Below, in pieces: positions 5,133-13,004 of a stretch of DNA of 13,004 nt. The translations under genes and the position numbers were made by a program. Source of the DNA: Sphingomonas sp. (GTDB lineage Bacteria > Pseudomonadota > Alphaproteobacteria > Sphingomonadales > Sphingomonadaceae). The notes under the pieces were generated by a model. The model searched no databases, was not told the DNA's origin, and saw only the letters and a list, made by a program, of their open reading frames with translations. The number at the start of each line of letters is the position of its first letter. The first letter of the stretch is position 1. Where the stretch lies: the NCBI GenBank assembly GCA_019247755.1, contig JAFBAM010000323.1, positions 1-13,004 of the forward strand, read 5' to 3'.

Positions 5133-6868
5133 ACGCACCGACGCCCGCTCTCGTCGCGCCACGGCCCGAGCGGCTCCGACTCGTCGGTCAGCGCCGCCAA
5201 CTGCTCGCGGTCATGCATCAGCGGCTGATGTTCGGCATGCTGGTCTATGCCGGCATTGTCGCGATCATCGCGCTTCGCATCCTCTACCTCGCCGCGTTCG
5301 GCGATCACGCCGGCCGCAAGGAAGGCCTGACGGCGTTGATCCCCGACCGGGGCGACATCGTCGACCGCAATGGCGATCCGCTCGCTCGCACAATCGATGC
5401 GTGGACCATCGCCATTCACCCGACCAAGGTGATCGGCGACAAGCTCGCGCTCGCGCGGCGCCTCGCTCAACTCATGCCCGAGCAGAGCGAGGAGCAATAT
5501 TTCGCGCTCCTGAAGTCCGGGAAGCCCTTTTTCTATCTCCGCCGCCGCGCCTCTCCGTCGCTGGTTGAAGCGGTGAACGCGATCGGCGAGCCGGGGCTTG
5601 CGATCGAGCGTGAGCCTGACCGGCTATACCCGCAGACGACGCTCGCTGCGCATGTGCTGGGCTTTACCGACATCGACGGCCATGGCGCGGCCGGCGTCGA
5701 GCGCGCGTTCGACAAATATCTCTCTGACCCGGCGACCCGCGGCAATCCGCTGGTCCTGTCGATCGACAGCCGGGTGCAGCAGGCGCTTGAGCATGAGCTC
5801 GGCGACGCCATGTCCACCTTCTCGGCAATCGGTGCCGCGGGCGTGGTGATGGACGTTCATACCGGCGAGATCATTGCGATGACCTCGCTGCCGACGATGA
5901 ACCCGAACGCGCCGGGTCAGGTGACCCCCGACCAGATGTTCAACCGGGCGACGCTCGGCGTGTTCGAACTGGGCTCGACCTTCAAGCCCTTCACCCTTGC
6001 CATGGCGATGGACTCCGGCGTCGTTCGCGGGCCGGGCCAAATCTACAACTGCCCCAACGTGCTTCCAGCGTATGGGCATCTCATCCACGATACCCATCCG
6101 TTCGGCCGCCAATGCTCCGTCGCGGAAATCATGATGGAAAGCTCAAACATCGGCATGGGTCAGATGGCCAACCAGCTCGGCATCGCCCGGCAAAAGGCCT
6201 GGCTCAAGAAGATGGGCTTCCTCGACAAGCCCGAAATCGAGCTCCGTGAACGCGGCCGCCCCCTGACCCCGGGTAGCCGTTGGGGCCCGTTTGAAACCAT
6301 GACCATCGGTTTTGGCCAGGGCATCGCAGTCGCCCCGCTGCAGCTGGCGATGGGTTACGCGACCCTGTTCGATAATGGCGTGTATCACCCGCCGACGATC
6401 CTTAAGCGGGGGCCGAACAACCCGCTTCCGGCTGGAAGGCGCGTCTTCTCCGAAGAGACGAGTTACAAGATGCGCGCGCTGCTGCGGCTCGTCGTGATGA
6501 AAGGCACCGGCAAGAAGGCCGATGCGCCGGGCTACCGCATCGGCGGCAAGACCGGCACCGCGCAAAAGCTGATCAACGGCCATTACAGTCAGACGATCAA
6601 CCTCACGAGCTTCGCAGGTGTGTTTCCGATGGACGACCCGCGCTATGTGATCGTCGTCATGCTCGACGAGCCCAAGGCGACGAAGGACACGTACGGTTTC
6701 ACGACGGCCGGTTGGAATTCGGCGCCGGTGGTCAGTCGGACCGTCAGCCGGATCGCACCGATGCTGGGGATCATCCCGGACATGAATCGCGAACCGAACA
6801 TGGCTGAGGTCTTGCCGTTCGTGCAGGAAGCCAAGAAGGCGGTTAAGCAAGAGTCAAGCAAGGACTAA
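5129..6868 (+). CDS. ftsI: Septal peptidoglycan DD-transpeptidase FtsI (PBP3)
   Basis: FtsI is the class B penicillin-binding protein that crosslinks new peptidoglycan at the division septum, working with FtsW. The 579 residues match the usual length. A basic cytosolic N-terminus precedes one membrane segment (about residues 34-57). The PBP dimer domain opens with DRGDIVDRNGDPLART (73-88). The transpeptidase domain carries STFK (283-286, nucleophile Ser283), SSN (338-340) and KTGT (474-477), all intact. Its start lies in an ATGA overlap with ftsL and has only a weak ribosome binding site, consistent with coupled translation. Its end is 6 bp before murE, and its last codons contain the AAGGA that probably serves murE. 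Confidence 0.97.
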   Translation: MNAPTPALVAPRPERLRLVGQRRQLLAVMHQRLMFGMLVYAGIVAIIALRILYLAAFGDHAGRKEGLTALIPDRGDIVDRNGDPLARTIDAWTIAIHPTKVIGDKLALARRLAQLMPEQSEEQYFALLKSGKPFFYLRRRASPSLVEAVNAIGEPGLAIEREPDRLYPQTTLAAHVLGFTDIDGHGAAGVERAFDKYLSDPATRGNPLVLSIDSRVQQALEHELGDAMSTFSAIGAAGVVMDVHTGEIIAMTSLPTMNPNAPGQVTPDQMFNRATLGVFELGSTFKPFTLAMAMDSGVVRGPGQIYNCPNVLPAYGHLIHDTHPFGRQCSVAEIMMESSNIGMGQMANQLGIARQKAWLKKMGFLDKPEIELRERGRPLTPGSRWGPFETMTIGFGQGIAVAPLQLAMGYATLFDNGVYHPPTILKRGPNNPLPAGRRVFSEETSYKMRALLRLVVMKGTGKKADAPGYRIGGKTGTAQKLINGHYSQTINLTSFAGVFPMDDPRYVIVVMLDEPKATKDTYGFTTAGWNSAPVVSRTVSRIAPMLGIIPDMNREPNMAEVLPFVQEAKKAVKQESSKD

Positions 6869-6874
6869 AACGGG

Positions 6875-8287
6875 GTGAGACTGCGCGAACTCGCCGGAGT
6901 TGATAGCGATTCAGAAGTGACGGGATTTGCCATCGACCATCGCAAGGTGGTTCGGGGTAGCGTGTTCGGTGCCTTCAAAGGCGCGGTCTTCAACGGCGAG
7001 GACTTTATTGGCCAGGCGGTCGAACGCGGCGCGGTCGCGGTGGTCGCCAGGCCTGAGGCAGAAAGCCAGGTCCCCGTGCTCGCGGATGCCGAGCCACGCC
7101 GCTTGTTCGCCGAGCTTGCGGCCAAGTTCTATGCGCCCTTCCCGGAGAAGGTGGTCGCCGTGACCGGTACCAACGGCAAGACCTCGACCGTCGAGATGAC
7201 GCGTCAGATCTGGCGGATGTCGGGTCACCGCTCGGCTTCGATCGGGACACTTGGAGTCACCACCTCGGACGACCAAGTGAAGACCGGGCTGACGACGCCC
7301 GACATCGTCACCTTCCTCAACAATATGGCGGGCCTAAAGCGCATGGGGATCAGCCATGTCGCTTACGAAGCATCGAGCCACGGGCTCGACCAGCACCGCG
7401 CCGAGGGAGTGCCGCTGGCCGCCGCGGCTTTCACCAACTTCAGCCGCGACCATCTCGATTATCATGAGACGATGGGGGCCTATTTCGAGGCCAAGATGCG
7501 GCTCTTCGAAAGGTTGCTTCCCGCCGGCAAGCCGGCGGTGATCTGGACCGACGATCCAAAGTCCAACGAGGTGATAGAGCGCTGCCGGCGCGCGGGTCAC
7601 GAAGTGATGACCGTCGGCCGCGAGGGCGAGACGATCAAGCTCCTCGAACAGAACCCCACGGCGCTAGGACAAGCTCTCATGCTGGAGCATGGCGGCAAGT
7701 CACATCGGCTCGCGCTGCCCCTTATCGGAGCCTATCAGGCTGCCAACGTGCTCACCGCGGCAGGCCTGGTGCTCGCGACCGGCGGGAAATGGGCCGATAC
7801 TTTCTCGGCGATGCAGCGCGTCGCCTCGGTACGGGGCAGGCTCGAGCGCGCGGTGATCAGCCGGGGTGGGGTTCCGGTCTACATCGATTATGCGCACACG
7901 CCCGATGCGCTCGAAGCCGCGATCGCCGCGCTTCGGCCGCATGTCGAAGGTCGCCTGATCACGGTATTCGGTGCGGGCGGTGACCGCGACCAGGGCAAGA
8001 GGCCGGAGATGGGCGCTGTCGCGACGCGCTTGTCGGATGTCGTGATCGTCACCGACGACAATCCGCGTAGCGAAGACCCCGCGATCATACGCTCGGCGAT
8101 CATGGCGGCGGCTCCCGGCGCGACTGAGGTGCCGGGCCGCCGCGAGGCCATCGCCGAAGCGATCCGCATCGCGCGCGAAGGCGACATCGTGCTGGTCGCC
8201 GGCAAGGGCCACGAGACCGGCCAGATAATCGGCGACAAAGTGCTGCCGTTCGACGATGCACTGGTTGCACGGGAATGTGCGGCATGA
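6875..8287 (+). CDS. murE: UDP-MurNAc-L-Ala-D-Glu:meso-diaminopimelate ligase MurE
   Basis: MurE is the cytosolic ATP-dependent ligase that adds the third residue of the peptidoglycan stem peptide. The 470-residue protein is slightly short at the N-terminus relative to typical members (about 480-500). It has the ATP-binding loop TGTNGKTST (97-105), the substrate segment ASSHGLDQHR (166-175), the Lys in YFEAKMRLFE (Lys207), which is likely the carbamylated residue, and GKGHE (443-447). DNPR at 395-398 is the signature for meso-DAP rather than L-Lys, which fits a Gram-negative wall. The start is GTG at 6875, with AAGGA at 6860-6864 inside the end of ftsI. The stop overlaps murF in ATGA. Confidence 0.97.
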   Translation: MRLRELAGVDSDSEVTGFAIDHRKVVRGSVFGAFKGAVFNGEDFIGQAVERGAVAVVARPEAESQVPVLADAEPRRLFAELAAKFYAPFPEKVVAVTGTNGKTSTVEMTRQIWRMSGHRSASIGTLGVTTSDDQVKTGLTTPDIVTFLNNMAGLKRMGISHVAYEASSHGLDQHRAEGVPLAAAAFTNFSRDHLDYHETMGAYFEAKMRLFERLLPAGKPAVIWTDDPKSNEVIERCRRAGHEVMTVGREGETIKLLEQNPTALGQALMLEHGGKSHRLALPLIGAYQAANVLTAAGLVLATGGKWADTFSAMQRVASVRGRLERAVISRGGVPVYIDYAHTPDALEAAIAALRPHVEGRLITVFGAGGDRDQGKRPEMGAVATRLSDVVIVTDDNPRSEDPAIIRSAIMAAAPGATEVPGRREAIAEAIRIAREGDIVLVAGKGHETGQIIGDKVLPFDDALVARECAA

Positions 8288-9669
8288 GCGCGCTCTGGAC
8301 ATCCGACGAGATTGCCGCGGCGGCCGGCGGCACGGCGAGCGAGCGCTTCGAGGTTAGTGGTGTCACGTTCGACAACCGTGAGGTCCAGCCCGGCGACCTG
8401 TTCGTGGCGATGCCGGGCACGGTCCATGACGGCCACAAGTTCGTCGAGGGCGCCTTCGCGTCGGGTGCCGCCGGGGCAATCGTCTCGCAAGCGGTGAATG
8501 GCCCGCACGTGCTGGTCGAGAACACGTTCGCTGCGCTTCAGGCGCTCGGCCGTGCTTCGCGCGAGCGCAGCCGAGCGACCATCATCGGCGTCACGGGTTC
8601 GGTCGGAAAGACCAGCACGAAGGAGGCGCTTTTCGCCGCCCTCGACCGCAATCGGCCGGGCAAGGTCCATCGTTCCGTGAAGAGCTACAACAACCATACC
8701 GGCGTCCCGCTCAGCCTCGCGCGCATGCCGCGCGACGTCGACTATGCGGTGCTGGAGATGGGCATGAACAATGCGGGCGAAATCCGGGCGCTGGTCGCGC
8801 AGGTCCGCCCTCACGTCGCGGTCATCACCGCCATCGCCCCCGCGCACATCGAGAATCTCGGGTCGGAAGAGGCAATTGCGGACGCGAAGGCCGAGATTTT
8901 CGAAGGCCTGGAGCCGGGTGGCATTGCCATCGTCCCCAACGATACGCCGCACCGCGACCGCCTGGTGAAGGCGGCGCGGCGATACGCCGAGCGCATCATC
9001 ACCTTCGGCACCGGCGACGCCGACGTGCACGCGGTCCATGCGGTCAGCGCCGATAGCGGCGGCAGCCTGATCAGCGCGGCTTTGCTCGACAGCGAGCTGA
9101 CCTTCACCATCTCGCAGCGCGGCGAACATTGGGTGTCGAACGCGCTCGCCGTGCTGGCTGCCGTGGAAGCCGTCGGTGGCGATGTGGCTCGCGCCGGACT
9201 CGCGCTTGCCGACCTCGGCGGCCTTAAGGGGCGGGGCGAACGCCACAAGGTGGAGATCGCGGGCGGCGAGGTGCTGCTGATCGACGAGAGCTATAACGCC
9301 AATCCCGCCTCGATGGCCGCGACCCTGAAGAGCCTCGGCGAGGAGCGCGACGTATCGCGCCGTATCGCGGTGCTCGGGCCGATGCGAGAGCTCGGCCAGC
9401 ATGGCGCGGCGCTCCACGCCGGCCTGGCCTCGCCAGTCCTGTCTGCTCATGTCGATCGCCTGATCCTCATTGGCGAGGAGATGCGGCCGCTCGACGAGGC
9501 GCTCGGCGACCGAGTGACGGTCGATCGGGTCGAAACGGTCGAAGAGGCGACGGAAACGTTACGCCGCATCGTCCGCCCCGGAGACGCAATCCTGGTCAAG
9601 GCAAGCAACAGCGTCGGGCTGGCGAAGCTCGTCGAGAGCATGGCAAAGGAACTGGCATGCTCTACCTGA
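8284..9669 (+). CDS. murF: UDP-MurNAc-tripeptide:D-Ala-D-Ala ligase MurF
   Basis: MurF adds D-Ala-D-Ala to the UDP-MurNAc-tripeptide, giving the complete pentapeptide precursor in the cytosol. The 461 residues are of usual length. Visible are the N-terminal VTFDNREVQPGDLFVAMPG segment (27-45), the ATP loop TGSVGKTST (104-112), NNHTGVPLS (136-144), EMGMNNAGEI (158-167), DESYNANPASM (334-344) and VKASNSVGLAKLV (438-450). I chose the ATG at 8284, which overlaps the murE stop as ATGA and has GGGA 9 nt before it; an in-frame ATG at 8275 would add three residues and put the GGGA right against the start. The end overlaps mraY by 13 bp. Confidence 0.97.
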   Translation: MSALWTSDEIAAAAGGTASERFEVSGVTFDNREVQPGDLFVAMPGTVHDGHKFVEGAFASGAAGAIVSQAVNGPHVLVENTFAALQALGRASRERSRATIIGVTGSVGKTSTKEALFAALDRNRPGKVHRSVKSYNNHTGVPLSLARMPRDVDYAVLEMGMNNAGEIRALVAQVRPHVAVITAIAPAHIENLGSEEAIADAKAEIFEGLEPGGIAIVPNDTPHRDRLVKAARRYAERIITFGTGDADVHAVHAVSADSGGSLISAALLDSELTFTISQRGEHWVSNALAVLAAVEAVGGDVARAGLALADLGGLKGRGERHKVEIAGGEVLLIDESYNANPASMAATLKSLGEERDVSRRIAVLGPMRELGQHGAALHAGLASPVLSAHVDRLILIGEEMRPLDEALGDRVTVDRVETVEEATETLRRIVRPGDAILVKASNSVGLAKLVESMAKELACST

Positions 9670-10730
9670 TCGCCGAGCAGCTCGGATTCCCCGGCATCCT
9701 GAACCTCATCCGTTACATCAGTTTCCGCGCCGGTGCGGCGAGTGCGACCGCGCTCGCAATCGGGCTGCTGCTCGGCCCCTGGTTCATCTCCTGGCTGCGC
9801 GCCAAGCAGGGCAAGGGGCAGCCGATCCGCACCGACGGGCCGCAGAGCCATCTTGCCAAGCGCGGCACCCCGACGATGGGCGGCCTGCTCATCCTGACCT
9901 CGGTCGCCATCTCGGTCCTGTTGTGGATGAACCTCGCGAATATCTACGTCTGGGCGTGCCTGCTGGTGACGGCGGGGTTCGGGCTGATCGGCTGGCTCGA
10001 CGATTACGACAAGGTCCGCAAGGCCCACCACGCCGGTCTTGCCGGCAAGACGCGGCTGGCGCTGGAGTTCCTGATCGCCGGCGTCGCGACTTGGCTCATG
10101 GTCCGCACGGGCGGGACCGGACTTCATGTGCCGTTCGTCAAGGAAACGGTGCTCGACCTCGGCATCCCGCTCTACGTCGCGTTCGGAGCCTTCGTGATCG
10201 TCGCCTTCGGCAACGCCGTGAACCTCACCGATGGCCTCGACGGGCTCGCGACCATGCCGGTGATCATCGCCAGCATGGCCTTCCTGCTGATTACCTATCT
10301 CGTCGGCAACGTGAAGTTCGCGACCTACCTCGGCATTCCGCACGTGCCCGGTGCCGGAGACCTGACAGTCTTGCTGCTGGCCATCATCGGGGCCGGCCTC
10401 GCCTTCCTCTGGTTCAATGCGCCGCCCGCGGCGGTGTTCATGGGCGACACGGGCAGCCTCGCGCTTGGTGGAGCGCTGGGCGCTGTGGCCGTCGCGACTC
10501 ACCATGAGTTTGTGCTGGCGATCGTCGGCGGCCTGTTCGTGGTCGAGGCGCTGAGCGTCGTCATTCAGGTCGCGGTCTACAAGCGCACCGGCAAGCGGGT
10601 GTTCCTAATGGCCCCCATCCACCACCATTTCGAGCATCTCGGCTGGTCGGAGCCGACGGTCGTCATCCGCTTCTGGATCATCAGCTTCGTGCTCGCGCTC
10701 GCGGGCCTTGCGACCCTCAAGCTGAGGTGA
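9657..10730 (+). CDS. mraY: Phospho-N-acetylmuramoyl-pentapeptide-transferase MraY
   Basis: MraY transfers phospho-MurNAc-pentapeptide from UDP to undecaprenyl phosphate, making lipid I at the inner membrane. The 357 residues form about ten hydrophobic segments, as expected. Family motifs are DGPQSHLAKRGTPTMGG (60-76), the catalytic DDYDK (115-119, Asp115/Asp116), NAVNLTDGLDG (186-196), FMGDTGSLALGG (261-272) and the histidine loop IHHHFEHLGW (321-330). The ATG lies 13 bp inside the murF end, with AAGGA at 9646-9650, 6 nt upstream. Its stop overlaps the murD start as GTGA. Confidence 0.97.
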   Translation: MLYLIAEQLGFPGILNLIRYISFRAGAASATALAIGLLLGPWFISWLRAKQGKGQPIRTDGPQSHLAKRGTPTMGGLLILTSVAISVLLWMNLANIYVWACLLVTAGFGLIGWLDDYDKVRKAHHAGLAGKTRLALEFLIAGVATWLMVRTGGTGLHVPFVKETVLDLGIPLYVAFGAFVIVAFGNAVNLTDGLDGLATMPVIIASMAFLLITYLVGNVKFATYLGIPHVPGAGDLTVLLLAIIGAGLAFLWFNAPPAAVFMGDTGSLALGGALGAVAVATHHEFVLAIVGGLFVVEALSVVIQVAVYKRTGKRVFLMAPIHHHFEHLGWSEPTVVIRFWIISFVLALAGLATLKLR

Positions 10731-12070
10731 TCACCGCCAAAGCCTTCGCGGGGAAAAGATATGCGGTCTACGGCTTGGCGCGGTCGGGGCTGGCGACCGC
10801 GGCCGCGCTGATCGCCAGCGGTGCCGAGGTCGCCGCGTGGGATGCGAAGGAAGAAGCGAGGGCGAAGGCTCCGCCGGGAACGCGGATCGAAAATCTCGAC
10901 GAAGTCGACCTCAGCGAGTTCGACAGCCTTGTCGTTACGCCGGGCCTCCCGTTGAACAAGCACCCCATTGCTGCTCGGGCATGTGCCGCAAATGTTGAGA
11001 TTATCGGCGACATCGAGCTATTCGCCCGCGCCCGGCCCGAACTCCCGTCGCACAAGGTGGTCGGGATCACCGGCACCAACGGCAAGTCGACCACGACCGC
11101 GCTCGTCCACCACATCCTGAAGACCGCGGGCGTGCCGACGGAGATGGGCGGCAACATTGGGCTGCCGATCCTGGCGCAGGACCCCTTGCCCGAAGGCGGC
11201 GTGTACGTGCTTGAGCTGTCGAGTTACCAGATCGATTTGACGCAGAGCCTCGACTGCGATGTCGCGGTGCTGCTGAACATCACACCCGACCATCTCGACC
11301 GGTACAAGAGCTTCGGAGCCTACGCGGCGTCGAAGGCTCGGTTGTTCGAGATGCAGTCGCGGCAACATACGGCCGTGTTCGCGGGGGATGACCCGCCCAC
11401 GGAGCAGCTTTGTAATAGCTACAATCAGAGCCGCGGCGGTCAGGTCCTTTGGGCCGAAACAAGCTTCGAGGAAGTTCTCGGAGCGTCAGTTTTCGAAGGT
11501 GAAGCGACGCTGTACGGTCGCCACGTTGGGCGGCAGCGTGACTGGCCAACGCTTCAGGGCCCTCACAACGCGCAAAATGTCGGAGCCGCAATTTTGGTGG
11601 CGCATGCGCTTCGGTTGAGCACAGAGCAGATTGAGCGGGGCCTTCGCACCTATCCGGGCCTTCCGCACCGCATGGAGCGCGTGCGCGAGAAGGACGGCGT
11701 CCTGTTCGTCAACGACAGCAAGGCGACCAACCCGACCGCGACCGCCCCCGCGCTCGCAGCGTTCGACCGCATCCGCTGGATCTGCGGCGGGCAGGCGAAG
11801 ACCGACAATCTCGACGAATGCGCTCCGCATTTCGACCACGTCGTTTCAGCTTATACGATCGGCGAGGCGGGCGAATTCTTCGCGCGGCTCTTGTCGCCGC
11901 GCATGTCTGTGAAAAACTGTGGAAAACTGGACGATGCGGTGCGTCAGGCCGCTGCGGATGCGAAGCCCGGTGATACGGTGCTGTTGTCGCCGGCCTGCGC
12001 GAGTTTCGACCAGTTCCGCGACTTCGAGGACCGGGGGGACCAGTTCCGGGCGCTGGTGGAGGGATTATGA
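10727..12070 (+). CDS. murD: UDP-MurNAc-L-Ala:D-glutamate ligase MurD
   Basis: MurD adds D-glutamate to UDP-MurNAc-L-alanine in the cytosol with ATP. The 447 residues are of usual length. The N-terminal domain has a nucleotide-fold loop VYGLARSGLATA (14-25), the central domain the ATP loop TGTNGKST (115-122), ELSSYQID (163-170) and HNAQNV (280-285), and the C-terminal domain NDSKATNPTA (329-338) and SPACASFDQF (421-430). The start is GTG at 10727, overlapping the mraY stop (GTGA). Residues about 222-300 are coded by somewhat less GC-rich DNA than the rest, in the less conserved part of the central domain. The stop overlaps the ftsW start (ATGA). Confidence 0.97.
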   Translation: MITAKAFAGKRYAVYGLARSGLATAAALIASGAEVAAWDAKEEARAKAPPGTRIENLDEVDLSEFDSLVVTPGLPLNKHPIAARACAANVEIIGDIELFARARPELPSHKVVGITGTNGKSTTTALVHHILKTAGVPTEMGGNIGLPILAQDPLPEGGVYVLELSSYQIDLTQSLDCDVAVLLNITPDHLDRYKSFGAYAASKARLFEMQSRQHTAVFAGDDPPTEQLCNSYNQSRGGQVLWAETSFEEVLGASVFEGEATLYGRHVGRQRDWPTLQGPHNAQNVGAAILVAHALRLSTEQIERGLRTYPGLPHRMERVREKDGVLFVNDSKATNPTATAPALAAFDRIRWICGGQAKTDNLDECAPHFDHVVSAYTIGEAGEFFARLLSPRMSVKNCGKLDDAVRQAAADAKPGDTVLLSPACASFDQFRDFEDRGDQFRALVEGL

Positions 12071-13004
12071 TCAAGACCATCTCGGGCCAGATCAAGGCCA
12101 AGGCCGCGCTGATCGACCCGGACCGCTACGGCCGTTCCGACACCAGCGCCATCGGCCGGTGGTTCTGGGAGATCGACAAGGTCCTGCTGCTGCTGGTGAC
12201 GGTGCTGATCGCGATCGGGCTCATCGCCGTCGCCGCGGCTTCACCCGCCGCCAGCCAACGCTATTCGGGCGGCAACGTCCGCTTCTCCGAGCTTTATTAC
12301 TTCTGGCGCCAGCTGGCGTGGATCGCCCTCGGCATTCCGGTGATGATCGGGATTTCGATGATGTCGCGGGATCGTGCCCGGCGGCTTTCGCTGTTCGGCG
12401 CCGCTTTCTTCTTCGTCCTGCTGATCTTCGTCCCGATCGTCGGCCCCGAGCACAATGGCGCGCGGCGCTGGGTCGAGTTCGGCGTCGGCCAGGTCCAGCC
12501 GTCCGAGTTCCTGAAGCCGTTCTTCGTAGTCGCCATGGCATGGCTGCTGAGCCTCAAGGATAGCGACAAGTCGCTGCCGGTCTATCCGATCTCGGCGGTC
12601 ATTGTCGGCCTGATCGCCTTCCTGCTGATGAAGCAGCCCGACTTCGGCGGCACGATCATCTTCTGCGCCGTGTGGGTCGCGATGCTCGCGCTCGCGGGCC
12701 TCAACATGCGGATCCTGATGGGCCTCGCGGTCGTCGGGCTGGTCGGCGTGGTGCTGGCTTACTTCTTCTACGACGTCGCGACGACGCGCATCGACGAATT
12801 CCTGTTCGGCACCGGCGACAATTTCCAGACCGAGAATGCGATGCGGACGCTGACCGCCGGCGGGCTGTTCGGCATGGGGCCGGGCGGCGGCACGCGAAAG
12901 TTCGGGCTGCCCGAGCCGCACACCGATTACATCTTCTCGGTGATCGGCGAGGAGTTCGGCCTCATCGCCTGCCTCGCGATTGCTCTGCTCTATCTCGGCA
13001 TCGT
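12067..13004 (+). CDS. ftsW: Septal peptidoglycan glycosyltransferase FtsW (C-terminus cut by window edge)
   Basis: FtsW is the SEDS-family membrane polymerase that makes septal glycan strands from lipid II together with FtsI. The frame is open from ATG at 12067 to the right edge, giving 312 complete codons; the family is usually near 400 residues, so roughly a fifth to a quarter is missing. After a 37-residue cytosolic N-terminus come hydrophobic segments (about 39-58, 78-98, 109-126, 150-162, 172-189, 193-211 and 216-233). SEDS motifs seen are NGARRWVEFG (130-139), QPSEFLKP (144-151), DFGGTIIF (192-199) and GGGTRKFGLPEPHTDYIFSVIGEE (273-296), with Asp287 at the position of the catalytic Asp of FtsW/RodA. 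GGAGGG lies just before the start, inside murD. Confidence 0.96.
   Translation, partial: MIKTISGQIKAKAALIDPDRYGRSDTSAIGRWFWEIDKVLLLLVTVLIAIGLIAVAAASPAASQRYSGGNVRFSELYYFWRQLAWIALGIPVMIGISMMSRDRARRLSLFGAAFFFVLLIFVPIVGPEHNGARRWVEFGVGQVQPSEFLKPFFVVAMAWLLSLKDSDKSLPVYPISAVIVGLIAFLLMKQPDFGGTIIFCAVWVAMLALAGLNMRILMGLAVVGLVGVVLAYFFYDVATTRIDEFLFGTGDNFQTENAMRTLTAGGLFGMGPGGGTRKFGLPEPHTDYIFSVIGEEFGLIACLAIALLYLGI

Noticed and set aside
7888..9450. Long minus-strand open frame (520 codons) antisense to murE and murF.
   Set aside because: It lies opposite two genes with clear motifs, has Arg/His/Asp-rich composition typical of antisense frames in GC-rich DNA, and shows no recognisable domain.
9447..10505. 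Minus-strand open frame (352 codons) antisense to murF and mraY.
   Set aside because: The product is an extremely polar, low-complexity mirror of the hydrophobic MraY; this is an antisense artefact.

Overview
The window is GC-rich DNA (roughly two-thirds G+C by eye). Its gene order and protein sequences point to an alphaproteobacterium, most likely a sphingomonad (Sphingomonadales). That placement is inferred from the division and cell-wall gene order, the MraZ and FtsL sequences, and the DAP-type MurE; no database was searched. It is chromosomal housekeeping DNA. I see no insertion sequences, prophage genes, CRISPR arrays, tRNA or rRNA genes.

Left part, minus strand (1-1618): a Tat-exported serine hydrolase of the beta-lactamase/penicillin-binding fold runs off the left edge. 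It lies downstream of a small lipoprotein gene with weak MliC-like features. A GC-rich hairpin between the two buries the hydrolase ribosome binding site.

Middle part, plus strand (1705-2657): two overlapping genes are transcribed divergently from the lipoprotein. One encodes a 77-residue single-pass membrane protein. The other encodes a 240-residue membrane-anchored protein with distant GldG/DUF4350-like features. The function of both is unknown.

Regulatory gap (2658-2932): this 275 bp leader precedes the division cluster. It holds a consensus DnaA box, five CCC(A/G) repeats at an exact 10 bp period (the expected form of an MraZ operator), a small dyad, and a GANTC site. Two more GANTC sites lie in an inverted repeat over the preceding stop codon.

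Right part, plus strand (2933-13004): the dcw (division and cell wall) cluster in the order mraZ, rsmH, ftsL, ftsI, murE, murF, mraY, murD, ftsW. ftsW is cut by the right edge. Nearly every junction is a 4 bp ATGA or GTGA overlap; the exceptions are a 6 bp gap before murE and a 13 bp overlap between murF and mraY. This suggests one translationally coupled operon. MurD, MurE and MurF add D-Glu, meso-DAP and D-Ala-D-Ala to UDP-MurNAc-L-Ala. MraY loads the product onto undecaprenyl phosphate as lipid I. FtsW and FtsI polymerise and crosslink septal peptidoglycan, FtsL belongs to the complex that activates them, RsmH methylates 16S rRNA, and MraZ is the likely autoregulator. The most unusual coding feature is an Ala/Pro/Lys-rich tail that roughly doubles the length of FtsL. 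I found no convincing new system; the best leads are regulatory sites upstream of mraZ, the FtsL tail, and the two unknown genes beside the cluster.
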